A DNA stretch of 64,000 nucleotides from Mesorhizobium sp. (GTDB lineage: Bacteria; Pseudomonadota; Alphaproteobacteria; Rhizobiales; Rhizobiaceae): contig NZ_JAMLIG010000001.1 of NCBI RefSeq assembly GCF_023954305.1, positions 2,604,001 to 2,668,000 of the forward strand. The letters run 5' to 3'. A program made the translations under genes and the position numbers. A model generated the notes under the pieces. That model did no database searches. It saw only the letters and a program-made list of their open reading frames with translations, and was not told where the DNA came from. Positions 44,101 to 53,020 of this stretch are shown here, one piece after another; positions within the stretch are counted from its first letter, which is position 1, and every line of letters starts with the position of its first letter.

Positions 44101-44138
44101 ACCCGAAGCTGACCGGTGGGGAGATGCCGTCGCCGTCG

Positions 44139-44618
44139 TCAAGCGCGATGGTAGGGGTGTCCGGAGAGAATGGTCGCCGCGCGGTAGAGCTGTTCAGCGA
44201 GCATCACGCGCACGATCTGGTGCGGCCATGTCATCGCCCCGAACGACAGGACGAGGGCGGCGCTCTTCCTGAGTTCCGGATCGTGGCCGTCGGCGCCGCC
44301 GATGGCGAAGACAGCGGAGCGCGCGCCCGTGTCGCGCATCTCGCCGATGCGCGCGGCGAAAGCTTCGGAACCGATCGACTTTCCGGTTTCATCGAGGAGG
44401 ATCAGGGCCGAGCCCTGCAGTGCCGCGGCAAGCGCCCGGCCTTCTTCCCGCTTTCGCAAGACGGCGCTTTGGGCGCGGCTTTCGGCGATCTCGCTCACGC
44501 CGGTCCATTCCAGGCCGATCGCCGGGCCGGCCTTGGCGAAGCGGTCGAAATAGCGCGCCGCAAGCTCCCTTTCCGGGCCCGCTTTCATGCGGCCAACGGC
44601 ATGTACTCCAATCCGCAT
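44139..44618 (-). CDS. rlmH: 23S rRNA (pseudouridine-1915-N3) methyltransferase RlmH
   Basis: SPOUT-class methyltransferase of 159 residues, the usual size. SAM-knot elements are ALILLDETGKSIGSEAFA, VFAIGGADGHDPELR and LSFGAMTWPHQIVRVMLAEQ, ending in HPYHR. It follows rsfS in the same direction by 18 bases, a conserved pairing. Confidence 0.96.
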   Translation of the reverse strand: MRIGVHAVGRMKAGPERELAARYFDRFAKAGPAIGLEWTGVSEIAESRAQSAVLRKREEGRALAAALQGSALILLDETGKSIGSEAFAARIGEMRDTGARSAVFAIGGADGHDPELRKSAALVLSFGAMTWPHQIVRVMLAEQLYRAATILSGHPYHRA

Positions 44619-44636
44619 GACGGTCGAAGAGACGGC

Positions 44637-45011
44637 TCAGTGAACCGTTTCTTCCTCCAGGTCCGGGGCCATCCACATCTTCTCGAGGTTGTAGAATTCC
44701 CGCACCTCGGGCCGGAAGACGTGGACGATGATGTCGCCCGCATCGATCAGCACCCAGTCGGCACCGGGCAATCCTTCAACCCTGGCATTGCCGAAACCCG
44801 CATCCTTCAGAGCTTTCAGCAGGTGGTCGGCGACGGCCGCGACATGACGGTTCGACCGGCCGGACGCGATCACCATGTAATCGCCCAGACTGGACTTGCC
44901 CTGGATGTCGATGGAGACGATGTTTTCGGCCTTGGAGTCATCAAGACTGTCAAGGACTGTGCGCAAGGCCGGGTAGGCGATGGAACCGCTGTTCCCGACC
45001 GTCGAAGGCAT
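44637..45011 (-). CDS. rsfS: ribosome silencing factor RsfS
   Basis: Binds uL14 and blocks 30S-50S joining under nutrient limitation. The ATG at 45011 has a purine-rich site upstream and gives 124 residues, matching the family. Motifs are VLDSLDDSKAENIVSIDI, YMVIASGRSNRHVAAVAD, GADWVLIDAGDIIVHVF and REFYNLEKMW. It would normally follow nadD directly; here an MFS gene separates them. A longer frame to 45131 is possible but lacks conservation. Confidence 0.95.
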   Translation of the reverse strand: MPSTVGNSGSIAYPALRTVLDSLDDSKAENIVSIDIQGKSSLGDYMVIASGRSNRHVAAVADHLLKALKDAGFGNARVEGLPGADWVLIDAGDIIVHVFRPEVREFYNLEKMWMAPDLEEETVH

Positions 45012-45149
45012 TGTTTCAGCCTTCTTCCGCAGTTCTGTTCTCAGTTTCGTTCCTTTCCCAGCGGGATTGCAAATCAGTGTTCGTCCCGCGCGAACATCTT
45101 GAAGATAGGCAGAGTCCCCTGACAGTTTCAAGACGGTGCCGAGCGTTGC

Positions 45150-46397
45150 TCAATTCTCGGCCGGCGGCACCGGCAGTGGCGTCTGTGCCGACATCGGGGT
45201 AAATGCGCCGGCCTCTTCCGCCGGCACGCGCGCGGAGTGCGTGACGCGCCAGATGGTGAAGGCGCAGAACAGCGCGGCGATGACGATGGCGACCAGGATG
45301 AAGGACGCCGTGCCGAACGCCGCCGTCAAAGCAGTGCCAATGCCCGGCACCAGGAAGCCGGAGACCGACCAGAGGAACAGCATGGTGCCGGACAGGCGCA
45401 CCAGTTCCTCCTTGGAGGCGCGGTCGTTGGCATGCGCCGAGGACAGCGAATAGATCGATTCCGAGGCGCCGCTCCAGACGAGGTAGATCGCGATCATCAG
45501 CAGGAGCGGCCCGCCGTCGAAGCGGCTCGCAGCCGCGCCGGCGATGACGACGAGGATCGCCGCGGCGATCAGCACGTAGCGACGGTCGGTACGGTCCGAG
45601 ATCCAGCCGAACGGGATCTGGAAGACCAGCGTGCCGAGCGGCATCGCGAACATCAGTGTCGCCACGTCCTGCTGGCTGTAGCCGCTGGCGGTGGCGTGGA
45701 TCGGTGCGAAGCCGGCGATCATCATCGACAGGCCGCCGACCGCGAGCATTCCGGCGACGCCGACCGGCGAGATGCGCCATGCTTCGCCGATGGCAACCGA
45801 CGCGCCTTCCGGCGGTGGCGGTTGGCGCAGGCGGGTCAAGCCGACGGGGAGGATGGAAATCGCCGTGAACGCGACCCCGAGGAGCGGCGCGATGGCGGTG
45901 GAAATGTCCAGGAAACCCATCAGGTAGGATCCGACTCCCAGGCCCACGATGTAGCAGACATAGAAGATTGCCATCACGCGTCCGCGGATGGTGTTGCCGA
46001 CGGCGTCGTTGAGCCAGCTCTGGGCGACGACGAACATGCCGCAGATGGCGAAGCCGTAGAGCGCGCGGGCGACGATCCAAACGACCGGATCGACCCCTAC
46101 GCCGACCGCCGCATTGGAAAGCACGATCAGCGCCGAGAACACCATATAGGCGCGCGCATGGCCGACGCGGCGCACGAGCCAGGCTGTCAGAAGGCAGCCC
46201 GCAATACCGCCGGCCGAAAGTCCCGTCAGGATCATGCCGGCCCAGGTCGGCGCATAGCCGCCGGCGCCGAGGCTGACGGGGATATAGGCGAACATCAGAC
46301 CATTGCCGATCGCGGTCAGCGCCATCGCGAGGATGACGCCGGCGACGCCGACGATCGGCGTCTCGGTTTCGTCGCTGGTGGGAGCGCTTGCGGTCAT
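45150..46397 (-). CDS. major facilitator superfamily transporter
   Basis: A 415-residue membrane protein with about 12 helices. The MFS signature between helices 2 and 3 is seen as AWLVRRVGHARAYMV, and the helix 8-9 loop reads GWISDRTDRRYVL. The first helix is GVILAMALTAIGNGLMFAYI. The similarity pattern recalls the YcaD-like subgroup; substrate is unknown. It is inserted between nadD and rsfS on the same strand. A frame extending further upstream lacks helices and a ribosome-binding site. Confidence 0.86.
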   Translation of the reverse strand: MTASAPTSDETETPIVGVAGVILAMALTAIGNGLMFAYIPVSLGAGGYAPTWAGMILTGLSAGGIAGCLLTAWLVRRVGHARAYMVFSALIVLSNAAVGVGVDPVVWIVARALYGFAICGMFVVAQSWLNDAVGNTIRGRVMAIFYVCYIVGLGVGSYLMGFLDISTAIAPLLGVAFTAISILPVGLTRLRQPPPPEGASVAIGEAWRISPVGVAGMLAVGGLSMMIAGFAPIHATASGYSQQDVATLMFAMPLGTLVFQIPFGWISDRTDRRYVLIAAAILVVIAGAAASRFDGGPLLLMIAIYLVWSGASESIYSLSSAHANDRASKEELVRLSGTMLFLWSVSGFLVPGIGTALTAAFGTASFILVAIVIAALFCAFTIWRVTHSARVPAEEAGAFTPMSAQTPLPVPPAEN

Positions 46398-46491
46398 GAT
46401 CCGACTGTGCCGCCGGCGAAGCGATTTCGCCGCGCCAAATGCGACATCACCCGGCGAAGCGTTTCTGGATCGGCAATAGATTCCGGCTGGT

Positions 46492-47121
46492 TCAAGCCTT
46501 CGCGTGTCCGGCGCGGATGGCGGTGGAGGAGAGCGTCGAGCGCGGGCCGTGGATGAAGGTCCAGGCCGGCGCCTGGGTGTGGGCGAGCAGCGGCGCGTCG
46601 TCCTCGTCGCAGCGCGCAAAGTCGAAGGTCTTGGCCATCTTCGACGACAGGAAGGCGAGCGTGGCGCCCGGCCGGTCGATCACCGCGATCGGGAAGGTCA
46701 TCGCGATCGCTTGCCAGCGCTGCCAGCGGTGGAAATCGCGCAGCGAATCCGCGCCCATGATCCAGACGAAGTTGACCCCGGGATTGCGCGCCTTGACCAG
46801 GGCCAGCGTGTCGGCCGTATAGCGCACATGGTGGCTCGCTTCAAAGGCGGTCACCTTGATCTTCGGATCGGCGGTGATCCTCTCGGAGAGCGCGACGCGC
46901 TCGGCGAGCGGCTTCAGTTCATATCCGTTCTTCAACGGATTTCCGGGCGTCACCATCCACCAGAGCTGGTCCAGCTCCAGCCGCCGCATCGCGATCTCGG
47001 CCACCAGCACGTGGCCGGCATGCGGCGGGTTGAACGAGCCGCCGAACAGGCCGACCGCCATGCCCTTTTCGACATGCGGCATGCGGAGGTAGCGGGCGGG
47101 AAGCTGCCCGTCTGGTGTCAC
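46492..47121 (-). CDS. nadD: nicotinate-nucleotide adenylyltransferase NadD
   Basis: Makes deamido-NAD from nicotinate mononucleotide and ATP. The 209 residues carry VGLFGGSFNPPHAGHVLVA with the HxGH-type motif, WIMGADSLRDFHRW and the C-terminal SSTAIRAGHA. The GTG start overlaps the proA stop (GTGA); an internal ATG 13 codons later is also possible. Part of the conserved obgE-proB-proA-nadD run. Confidence 0.95.
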   Translation of the reverse strand: MTPDGQLPARYLRMPHVEKGMAVGLFGGSFNPPHAGHVLVAEIAMRRLELDQLWWMVTPGNPLKNGYELKPLAERVALSERITADPKIKVTAFEASHHVRYTADTLALVKARNPGVNFVWIMGADSLRDFHRWQRWQAIAMTFPIAVIDRPGATLAFLSSKMAKTFDFARCDEDDAPLLAHTQAPAWTFIHGPRSTLSSTAIRAGHAKA

Positions 47122-48404
47122 GCCCGCACCTGGCCCGAGCCGCGGACGCGGTATTTGAACGAGGTCAGCTGCTCGACGCCGACCGGGCCGCGCGCATGCA
47201 TCTTGCCGGTGGCGATGCCGATCTCCGCGCCCATGCCGAACTCGCCGCCGTCGGCAAATTGCGTCGAGGCGTTGTGCAGCAGGATGGCGGAATCGATCTC
47301 GCTGAAGAAACGCTCCACAGCTGCCGGGTCTTCCGCGACGATCGCCTCGGTGTGGTGCGAGGAATGGGTTTCGATGTGCTCGATCGCCCCGCCGACGCCG
47401 TCCACCAGCGCGACCGAGATAATCGCGTCGAGATATTCCGTCGTCCAGTCGGCCTCCGTTGCCGCCACCGCCTGCGGGTAGAGCGACAGAACCTCGGCGC
47501 TGGCGCGGATCTCGCAGCCGGCCTTCGTCAGCGCGTCGAGGATGGGCACGACATGCGTCTGCGCGACCGCGCGGTCGACCAGCAGTGTCTCTGCCGCGCC
47601 GCAGATACCGGTACGGCGCATCTTCGCATTGACGGCGATCTTCACCGCCATGTCGAGATCGGCGGAGCGGTCGATGTAGAGGTGGCAGATGCCTTCGAGA
47701 TGCGCGAAGACCGGCACGCGCGCCTCGCTCTGCACGCGCGCGACGAGGCTCTTTCCGCCGCGCGGCACGATCACGTCGAGATTGCCGTCGAGGCCTTTCA
47801 GCATCTCGCCGACGGCGGCGCGGTCCGTCACCGGCACGAGCTGGATCGCGGCCTCGGGCAGGCCTTGCGTCTTTAGTCCCTCGACCAGGCAGGCATGAAT
47901 GGCGGCCGAGGAATTGGCCGAATCCGAGCCGGCGCGCAGGATCACCGGATTGCCGGCCTTGAAGCAGAGCGCGCCGGCGTCGGCAGTCACATTGGGCCGG
48001 CTCTCGAAAATCACGCCGATCACGCCGAGGGGCGTGCGCACGCGCTCGATGTTCAGCCCGTTCGGGCGCTCCCAGGCAGCGATCACCTCGCCGACGGGAT
48101 CCTTCAGGGCGGCGATCTCGCGGATGCCCGTGACGATTGCAGCGATGCGCGCGGTATCGAGCCTGAGCCGATCCATCATCGCCGGCGTCAGCTTCGCTTC
48201 CACCCCGTTGGCGATGTCGATTGCATTGGCTGCGAGGATCTTCGCTTCGTTCGCGACGATCGCATCGGCCATCGCGCGCAGCGCGGCGTTCTTGCGCTCG
48301 GTCGAGGCGATGGCGAGCGGCCGGGCGGCGGCGCGCGCGTCGCGGCCGATCTGCGCCATGAGGCGGGCAATATCCCGCCCGGATGTCTCTGCTTTCGTGA
48401 GCAT
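47118..48404 (-). CDS. proA: glutamate-5-semialdehyde dehydrogenase (gamma-glutamyl phosphate reductase)
   Basis: Second step of proline biosynthesis, NADPH-dependent. The 428 residues are aldehyde-dehydrogenase-like: NIERVRTPLGVIGVIFESRP, KAGNPVILRAGSDS, VPRGGKSLV, and the catalytic Cys in RRTGICGAAETLLVD (near residue 265). It starts directly after the proB stop and overlaps nadD by 4 bases, so proB-proA-nadD are coupled. Confidence 0.97.
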   Translation of the reverse strand: MLTKAETSGRDIARLMAQIGRDARAAARPLAIASTERKNAALRAMADAIVANEAKILAANAIDIANGVEAKLTPAMMDRLRLDTARIAAIVTGIREIAALKDPVGEVIAAWERPNGLNIERVRTPLGVIGVIFESRPNVTADAGALCFKAGNPVILRAGSDSANSSAAIHACLVEGLKTQGLPEAAIQLVPVTDRAAVGEMLKGLDGNLDVIVPRGGKSLVARVQSEARVPVFAHLEGICHLYIDRSADLDMAVKIAVNAKMRRTGICGAAETLLVDRAVAQTHVVPILDALTKAGCEIRASAEVLSLYPQAVAATEADWTTEYLDAIISVALVDGVGGAIEHIETHSSHHTEAIVAEDPAAVERFFSEIDSAILLHNASTQFADGGEFGMGAEIGIATGKMHARGPVGVEQLTSFKYRVRGSGQVRA

Positions 48405-49544
48405 CTAGCCCTCCGTCCGCTCCGTGACCGTGCGGGCGACGACGAGGTCGTCCCGGTGCACCATCGCCGAGCGCGGCTCGTATCCGAGCGCATCGGCGAT
48501 TTCGGTCGTCTTCAAGCCCGCGATCCTTACGGCATCCGCCGCGTCATAGGCAACAAGGCCGCGCGCCACCTCGCGCCCCTCGGGATCGAGGATAGCAACC
48601 GTGTCGCCGCGGGAGAAATCGCCGGAGACGAGCTTCACACCCGCCGGCAGCAGCGATTTGCCGGACAAGAGCGCGGTGATCGCGCCGGCGTCGACGGTCA
48701 GCCGCCCGGCCGGCTCGAGCTGGCCGGCGATCCACGATTTGTAACCGCGCACGGGGTTTGGCGCCGGCGCGAACCAGGTGCATTTCTCGCCGCGGTCGAT
48801 CGCTGCCAGTGGGTTCATCCGGTCGCCGCGCGTGATGATCATGGCGGTGCCGGCGGCGGTCGCGATCTTGCCGGCGTCGAGCTTGGTGCGCATGCCGCCG
48901 CGCGACAATTCCGAGGCGGCGGCGCCCGCCATCGCGTCGATCTGCGGCGTAATGTGCTCGACCAGGGGAATGTGCTTCGCGTCAGGATTGACCGCCGGAG
49001 GCGCCGTATAGAGCCCGTCGATGTCCGAGAGAAGGATCAGCAGGTCGCCGCCCATCATCGTCGCGACGCGCGCGGCGAGCCGGTCGTTGTCGCCGTAACG
49101 GATCTCGCTTGTCGCCACCGTATCGTTCTCGTTGATCACCGGCACGGCCTTCAGCTTCAACAGCGTGCCAATCGTGGCGCGCGCATTGAGGTAGCGGCGG
49201 CGCTCTTCCGTATCGCCGAGCGTCAGCAGGACCTGACCGGACTTCATTCCGTGGCGGGCGAGTTCCTCAGACCAGGCACGTGACAGCGCGATCTGGCCGA
49301 CGGCGGCGGCGGCCTGGCTCTCCTCCAGCTTCAGCACGCGCTTGCCGAGCCCAAGGATGGTGCGGCCGAGGGCGATGGCACCGGAGGAGACGACGAGCAC
49401 TTCCGTGCCCTGCGACCAAAGGCCGTCGATATCGGAGACGAGCGAAGCCAGCCACTCGGCCTTCAGGCCTTTGGAACGGTCGACCAGCAGGGCCGAGCCG
49501 ATCTTGATGGTGATGCGGCGGTGGGAGAAGAGGGGGCGGATCAT
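48405..49544 (-). CDS. proB: glutamate 5-kinase
   Basis: First, feedback-controlled step of proline biosynthesis. The 379 residues have the amino-acid-kinase fold (ITIKIGSALLVD, VVSSGAIALGR, INENDTVA, LLILLSDIDGLYT, GGMRTKLDAGKIAT) and a C-terminal PUA domain (about 280-379, GRLTVDAGAITALL, FSRGDTVAILDPEGREVARGL). Located 38 bases after obgE. Confidence 0.97.
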   Translation of the reverse strand: MIRPLFSHRRITIKIGSALLVDRSKGLKAEWLASLVSDIDGLWSQGTEVLVVSSGAIALGRTILGLGKRVLKLEESQAAAAVGQIALSRAWSEELARHGMKSGQVLLTLGDTEERRRYLNARATIGTLLKLKAVPVINENDTVATSEIRYGDNDRLAARVATMMGGDLLILLSDIDGLYTAPPAVNPDAKHIPLVEHITPQIDAMAGAAASELSRGGMRTKLDAGKIATAAGTAMIITRGDRMNPLAAIDRGEKCTWFAPAPNPVRGYKSWIAGQLEPAGRLTVDAGAITALLSGKSLLPAGVKLVSGDFSRGDTVAILDPEGREVARGLVAYDAADAVRIAGLKTTEIADALGYEPRSAMVHRDDLVVARTVTERTEG

Positions 49545-49582
49545 GATCGTGCCGGAATGGAGCGTGTCGGGAGGGCGTCTGG

Positions 49583-50614
49583 TTACGACCAGCGGTCGTC
49601 CGGCGGCGGTGGTTCGTCCGCGCTCCTGGCCTCGTCGACATGGGCCATCAGCGCCCGCAGCACCTCCTCGACACCCTCGCGGGTGACGGCCGACATCATG
49701 AGAGGCGCGTGGCCGGCGGCGCGCTTGAGGCTCGCCGCCTTCTTCTTGCGCGTGTCGGCATCGAGCGTGTCGACCTGCGACAGGACGACGACCTCGGGCT
49801 TGTCCTCCAGCCCGTGGCCGTAAGCTTCGAGTTCGGCGCGCACGGTCTTGTAGGCCTTGGCCGGGTTCTCCTCCTGTGCGGAGACGAGATGAAGCAGCAC
49901 GCGGGTGCGTTCGACATGGCCGAGGAAGCGGTCGCCGATGCCGATGCCCTCATGCGCGCCCTCGATCAGACCTGGAATGTCGGCGATGACGAATTCGCGC
50001 GCGTCGACGCGGGCGACGCCGAGGCCCGGATGCAGGGTGGTGAAGGGATAGTCGGCGATCTTCGGCTTGGCCGCCGTCACCGAGGCGAGGAAGGTCGACT
50101 TGCCGGCATTCGGCAGGCCGACGATGCCGGCGTCGGCGATCAGCTTCAGGCGCAGCCAGATCGTCATTTCCTGTCCGGGCAGGCCGGGATTGGCACGGCG
50201 AGGGGCCTGGTTGGTCGAGGTCTTGAAATGCGCGTTGCCGAAGCCGCCATTGCCGCCTTCGGCGATCTTGAAGCGTTGCCCGACTTCGGTCAGGTCGGCG
50301 ATCAGCGTCTCGTTGTCTTCTTCGTAGACCTGCGTTCCGGCGGGTACTTTCAGGACCACGTCGGCGCCCTTGCCGCCGGCGCGGTCACGTCCCATCCCGT
50401 GGGTGCCGGTCTTGGCGCGGAAATGCTGCTGGTAGCGGTAGTCGATCAGCGTGTTGAGACCGTCCACGGCCTCGATCCAGACGTCGCCGCCACGGCCGCC
50501 GTCGCCGCCGTCGGGGCCGCCGAACTCGATGAACTTCTCGCGGCGGAACGACACCGCGCCGGCGCCGCCGTCGCCGGATCGGATGTAGACTTTCGCCTGG
50601 TCGAGGAACTTCAT
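49583..50614 (-). CDS. obgE: Obg family GTPase
   Basis: Essential ribosome-assembly and stress GTPase. The Obg domain (1-157) is Gly-rich (GGPDGGDGGRGGDVW, GGNGGFGNAHFKTSTNQAPR) and the G domain shows G1 GLPNAGKST (166-174), G3 DIPGLIEGAH and G4-like SQVDTLD. The C-terminus is short and acidic/Pro-rich. The 343 residues fit the alphaproteobacterial form. It follows the two GNAT genes after rplU-rpmA, the usual rhizobial order. Confidence 0.97.
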   Translation of the reverse strand: MKFLDQAKVYIRSGDGGAGAVSFRREKFIEFGGPDGGDGGRGGDVWIEAVDGLNTLIDYRYQQHFRAKTGTHGMGRDRAGGKGADVVLKVPAGTQVYEEDNETLIADLTEVGQRFKIAEGGNGGFGNAHFKTSTNQAPRRANPGLPGQEMTIWLRLKLIADAGIVGLPNAGKSTFLASVTAAKPKIADYPFTTLHPGLGVARVDAREFVIADIPGLIEGAHEGIGIGDRFLGHVERTRVLLHLVSAQEENPAKAYKTVRAELEAYGHGLEDKPEVVVLSQVDTLDADTRKKKAASLKRAAGHAPLMMSAVTREGVEEVLRALMAHVDEARSADEPPPPDDRWS

Positions 50615-50631
50615 GGGCTTTCAATCTGTCG

Positions 50632-50655
50632 GGAGAGGCGCAATTGCGCCTCTCC
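50632..50655. repeat. 24-bp perfect palindrome between GNAT gene and obgE
   Basis: The arm GGAGAGGCGCAA is followed by its exact complement, with a central AATT. It lies 18 bases before the obgE ATG, close to its ribosome-binding region. No T-run follows, so it is not a normal terminator; it may shape obgE translation. Confidence 0.65.
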
Positions 50656-50693
50656 TAGTGGGTTTCAGGTCCAAAGGGAACCGTGCCTTCCCG

Positions 50694-51299
50694 TCAGGCG
50701 CTCATCAGCTGCTTCGCGCCCGGGCTCCATGCCCGCAACCCGATCCAGGTGCGCCGGTCGAGTCGGTAGCGCTCCACCGGCACCTGGCCTGCGGCGATGG
50801 AATTCAGCATGCCCTGGCTGGCATACTGGAAGCCGCATTTGTGGATGACCCGGCGCGAGGCCGGATTGATCACCCGGCACGAGACGTTGAGTGCGTCGAT
50901 CGACGTTGCCCGGAAGGCAAGGTCGACCAGCGCCTGCGCCGCCTCGGTCGCATAGCCGCTCCCCCAGAACGGCTCGCCGATCCAGTAGCCGAGCTCCAGG
51001 CCGCGATCCGTCGGGTTGAGACCGGCGCAGCCGATGAAGGCGCCGGTCTCGGCGATTGTCAGCGCATAGACGCAGCCGCGACGGCGTTCGGAAGCGGCGC
51101 TGACGAAAGCCTGGGCCTCCGTCTCGCCGTACGGATGCGGCATGCGGGCGAGCATTTCCGCGATGCGGCGATTGTTGGCAAGGCGGGCCAGGTCCGGCAC
51201 ATCGTCGGCGTGCGGCAAGCGCATGACCAGCCGCTCGGTGACGAGCACCGGACAGTCTATCGGCTTTTCGGGTTCATCTCCGATACGTTCCATGACCAT
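50694..51299 (-). CDS. GNAT family N-acetyltransferase
   Basis: RimJ/RimL-type acetyltransferase of 201 residues: VTERLVMRLPHADDVPDLAR, ELGYWIGEPFWGSGYATEAA with the acetyl-CoA loop, and NPASRRVIHKCGF. The ATG at 51299 has a GAGG ribosome-binding site; a second Met two codons later is equivalent. Substrate unknown. The pair of GNAT genes between rpmA and obgE is a standing feature of rhizobial genomes. Confidence 0.88.
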   Translation of the reverse strand: MVMERIGDEPEKPIDCPVLVTERLVMRLPHADDVPDLARLANNRRIAEMLARMPHPYGETEAQAFVSAASERRRGCVYALTIAETGAFIGCAGLNPTDRGLELGYWIGEPFWGSGYATEAAQALVDLAFRATSIDALNVSCRVINPASRRVIHKCGFQYASQGMLNSIAAGQVPVERYRLDRRTWIGLRAWSPGAKQLMSA

Positions 51300-51324
51300 C
51301 GTTCCCTCTTCATCCGGTTCCGGC

Positions 51325-51867
51325 TCACGCCGCGCTCTGTTCGATCCGGCCGAGGCCGGCGCGCCAGGAGGCGGCCGACAGGCGGGTAGTGAGGAGCTGG
51401 ACGGGCCCGCCGCGCGGACGCGCATAGGTTTCCCGCAGCCCGGTGACGGCGAAGCCGAGCTTCTCCTGGACCCTGAGCGACGCCGGATTGTCGGCGATGG
51501 CCGCCGACTCGAGCGCCCAGATCGAGGTCGTGTCGAAGGCATGCCCGATGAGCGCCCCGGCGGCCTCGGTCATGTAGCCGTGGCCGTGCGCGGGTTCGGC
51601 AAGCCAGTAGCCGAGACGCGGCTGCGGGCCGCCGCCCTCGATGGCGACCACACCGATCAGCTGCTCGCGGTGGATCGTGTAGACCAGCGCTTCGGGCTCC
51701 GCCCGGACGTGCTCGATCCACTCCTCGGCGTCTTTGACGAAGTAGGGATACGGCACCTGGGTGAGCATGCGCGCCACGTTCCAGTTCGCCAGGCCGGCGG
51801 CGATCTGCTCGGCGTCGAGCAGGGTCGGCTGGCGGAGCGTCAGGCGCTTGGTGACGAGAACGTGCAT
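51325..51867 (-). CDS. GNAT family N-acetyltransferase
   Basis: A 180-residue paralogue of the adjacent acetyltransferase: VTKRLTLRQPTLLDAEQI, RLGYWLAEPAHGHGYMTEA (acetyl-CoA loop) and NPASLRVQEKLGF. The start ATG at 51867 is followed by a typical N-terminus, and a longer frame upstream runs across the rpmA terminator. Substrate unknown. Confidence 0.88.
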   Translation of the reverse strand: MHVLVTKRLTLRQPTLLDAEQIAAGLANWNVARMLTQVPYPYFVKDAEEWIEHVRAEPEALVYTIHREQLIGVVAIEGGGPQPRLGYWLAEPAHGHGYMTEAAGALIGHAFDTTSIWALESAAIADNPASLRVQEKLGFAVTGLRETYARPRGGPVQLLTTRLSAASWRAGLGRIEQSAA

Positions 51868-51880
51868 GTTGGATCTCCAG

Positions 51881-51916
51881 GCAAAGAAAAAGGGGAGATG
51901 GCGACCCATCTCCCCT
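51881..51916 (-). terminator. intrinsic terminator of rplU-rpmA
   Basis: Stem AGGGGAGATG/CATCTCCCCT with a 6-base loop (51891-51916), followed on the minus strand by TTTTCTTTG. Strong terminator after rpmA. Confidence 0.85.
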
Positions 51917-51986
51917 GTTCTCGCTTCTGGACTGTCCAGACACCGGTCCCCGGGAGGGGGCGCCGGTGTGGTGTTCGCGGATCCGG

Positions 51987-52256
51987 CTACTCCGCTGCGT
52001 CCTGAATCGGGTTGACCGATACGTAGGTTCGGCCATTGGCTTTTTTCTGGAAGGCGACGGCGCCGGCTTGCGTGGCAAACAGGGTATGGTCCGTGCCCAT
52101 GCCGACGTTGACGCCGGGATGCATCTTGGTGCCGCGCTGACGAACGAGGATGTTGCCGGCGATCACTGCTTCGCCGCCGAACTTCTTCACGCCCAGACGC
52201 TTCGATTCGGAGTCGCGACCGTTGCGCGACGAACCGCCAGCTTTCTTGTGTGCCAT
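51987..52256 (-). CDS. rpmA: 50S ribosomal protein bL27
   Basis: Large-subunit protein near the peptidyl transferase centre. The ATG at 52256, with GGAG 6 bases upstream, gives 89 residues starting MAHKKAGGSSRNGRDSESK, with GVKKFGGE and ILVRQRGTKMHPG. No N-terminal cleavage extension of the Firmicute type is present. Co-transcribed with rplU. Confidence 0.98.
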   Translation of the reverse strand: MAHKKAGGSSRNGRDSESKRLGVKKFGGEAVIAGNILVRQRGTKMHPGVNVGMGTDHTLFATQAGAVAFQKKANGRTYVSVNPIQDAAE

Positions 52257-52297
52257 TTCGATCTCCATTGCGTCCCGAAGGACGACTCAAACCCTTG

Positions 52298-52319
52298 GAG
52301 GGGCAAAGTTGCGCCCCTC
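52298..52319 (-). other. stem-loop between rplU and rpmA
   Basis: GAGGGGC/GCCCCTC with an 8-base loop, in the 94-base gap. No T-run follows, so it is probably an mRNA processing or stabilising hairpin. Confidence 0.45.
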
Positions 52320-52350
52320 ATACATGCAATTCGGCCTCGGCGCCAGTTCG

Positions 52351-52779
52351 TTATGCGTCCTGGCCTACTTCGGCGGTCTCGGCTGCCTTGGCCTTCTTCG
52401 GCGCCTTGGCAGGCTTGTCTGCTGCGTCATCGGCCTTCGCGGCGGCCTTCTTCGCAGGCTTTGCGCCACCCGTCAGGATCTCGGTGATCTTGACGGTGGT
52501 CAGCAGCTGGCGATGGCCGCGCTTGCGGCGCGAGTTTTGCCGGCGGCGCTTCTTGAAGGCGATGACGGTGTTGGCGCGGCCCTGTTCCAGGACCTCCGCC
52601 GCCACGACCGCGCCGTCCACGAAGGGAGCGCCGATCGTCACGTTGTCGCCTTCGCCATGCGCAAGCACATGGCCGATTTCCACAATGTCGCCGACTTCGC
52701 CGGCGACCTTCTCGATCTTCAACACATCATTGGCGGCGACGCGATACTGCTTGCCGCCCGTTTTGATGACTGCGAACAT
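52351..52779 (-). CDS. rplU: 50S ribosomal protein bL21
   Basis: Large-subunit protein of 142 residues: MFAVIKTGGKQYRV, DVLKIEKVAGEVGD and FKKRRRQNSRRKRGHRQ. The Ala/Lys-rich C-terminal tail of about 40 residues is an extension usual in alphaproteobacteria. It is first in the rplU-rpmA operon and has a likely promoter about 120-150 bases upstream. The upstream in-frame extension is not conserved. Confidence 0.98.
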   Translation of the reverse strand: MFAVIKTGGKQYRVAANDVLKIEKVAGEVGDIVEIGHVLAHGEGDNVTIGAPFVDGAVVAAEVLEQGRANTVIAFKKRRRQNSRRKRGHRQLLTTVKITEILTGGAKPAKKAAAKADDAADKPAKAPKKAKAAETAEVGQDA

Positions 52780-52899
52780 TTTGATGCCTTTCGCTGTTCG
52801 GTCGGCTCTCGAGCGTATCCGCCCGGTCCGTCTTTTTGTCAGTCTGCGGGGTCCAAAAGCCAACCGGCGCGGGAAGCCCCCACGCCGGATGCGGGGGTC

Positions 52900-52928
52900 G
52901 GTTACCCGAAGGCAGGTTCCAAGTCAAG
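52900..52928 (-). promoter_or_regulatory. putative promoter of rplU-rpmA
   Basis: On the minus strand CTTGAC and GTAACC are spaced by 17 bases. The -35 is a good alphaproteobacterial match; the -10 is weak. The leader that follows contains a GC-rich hairpin (about 52870-52898). Confidence 0.35.
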
Positions 52929-53020
52929 GCAAGGAGCGGCTTTTGCCCGGGCCGGCGCGTCGATTGACACCCGCCGCGGGCTTGGCGCATCGTCCGCCCA
53001 TTGCCCCGGAGCAGCATGCG

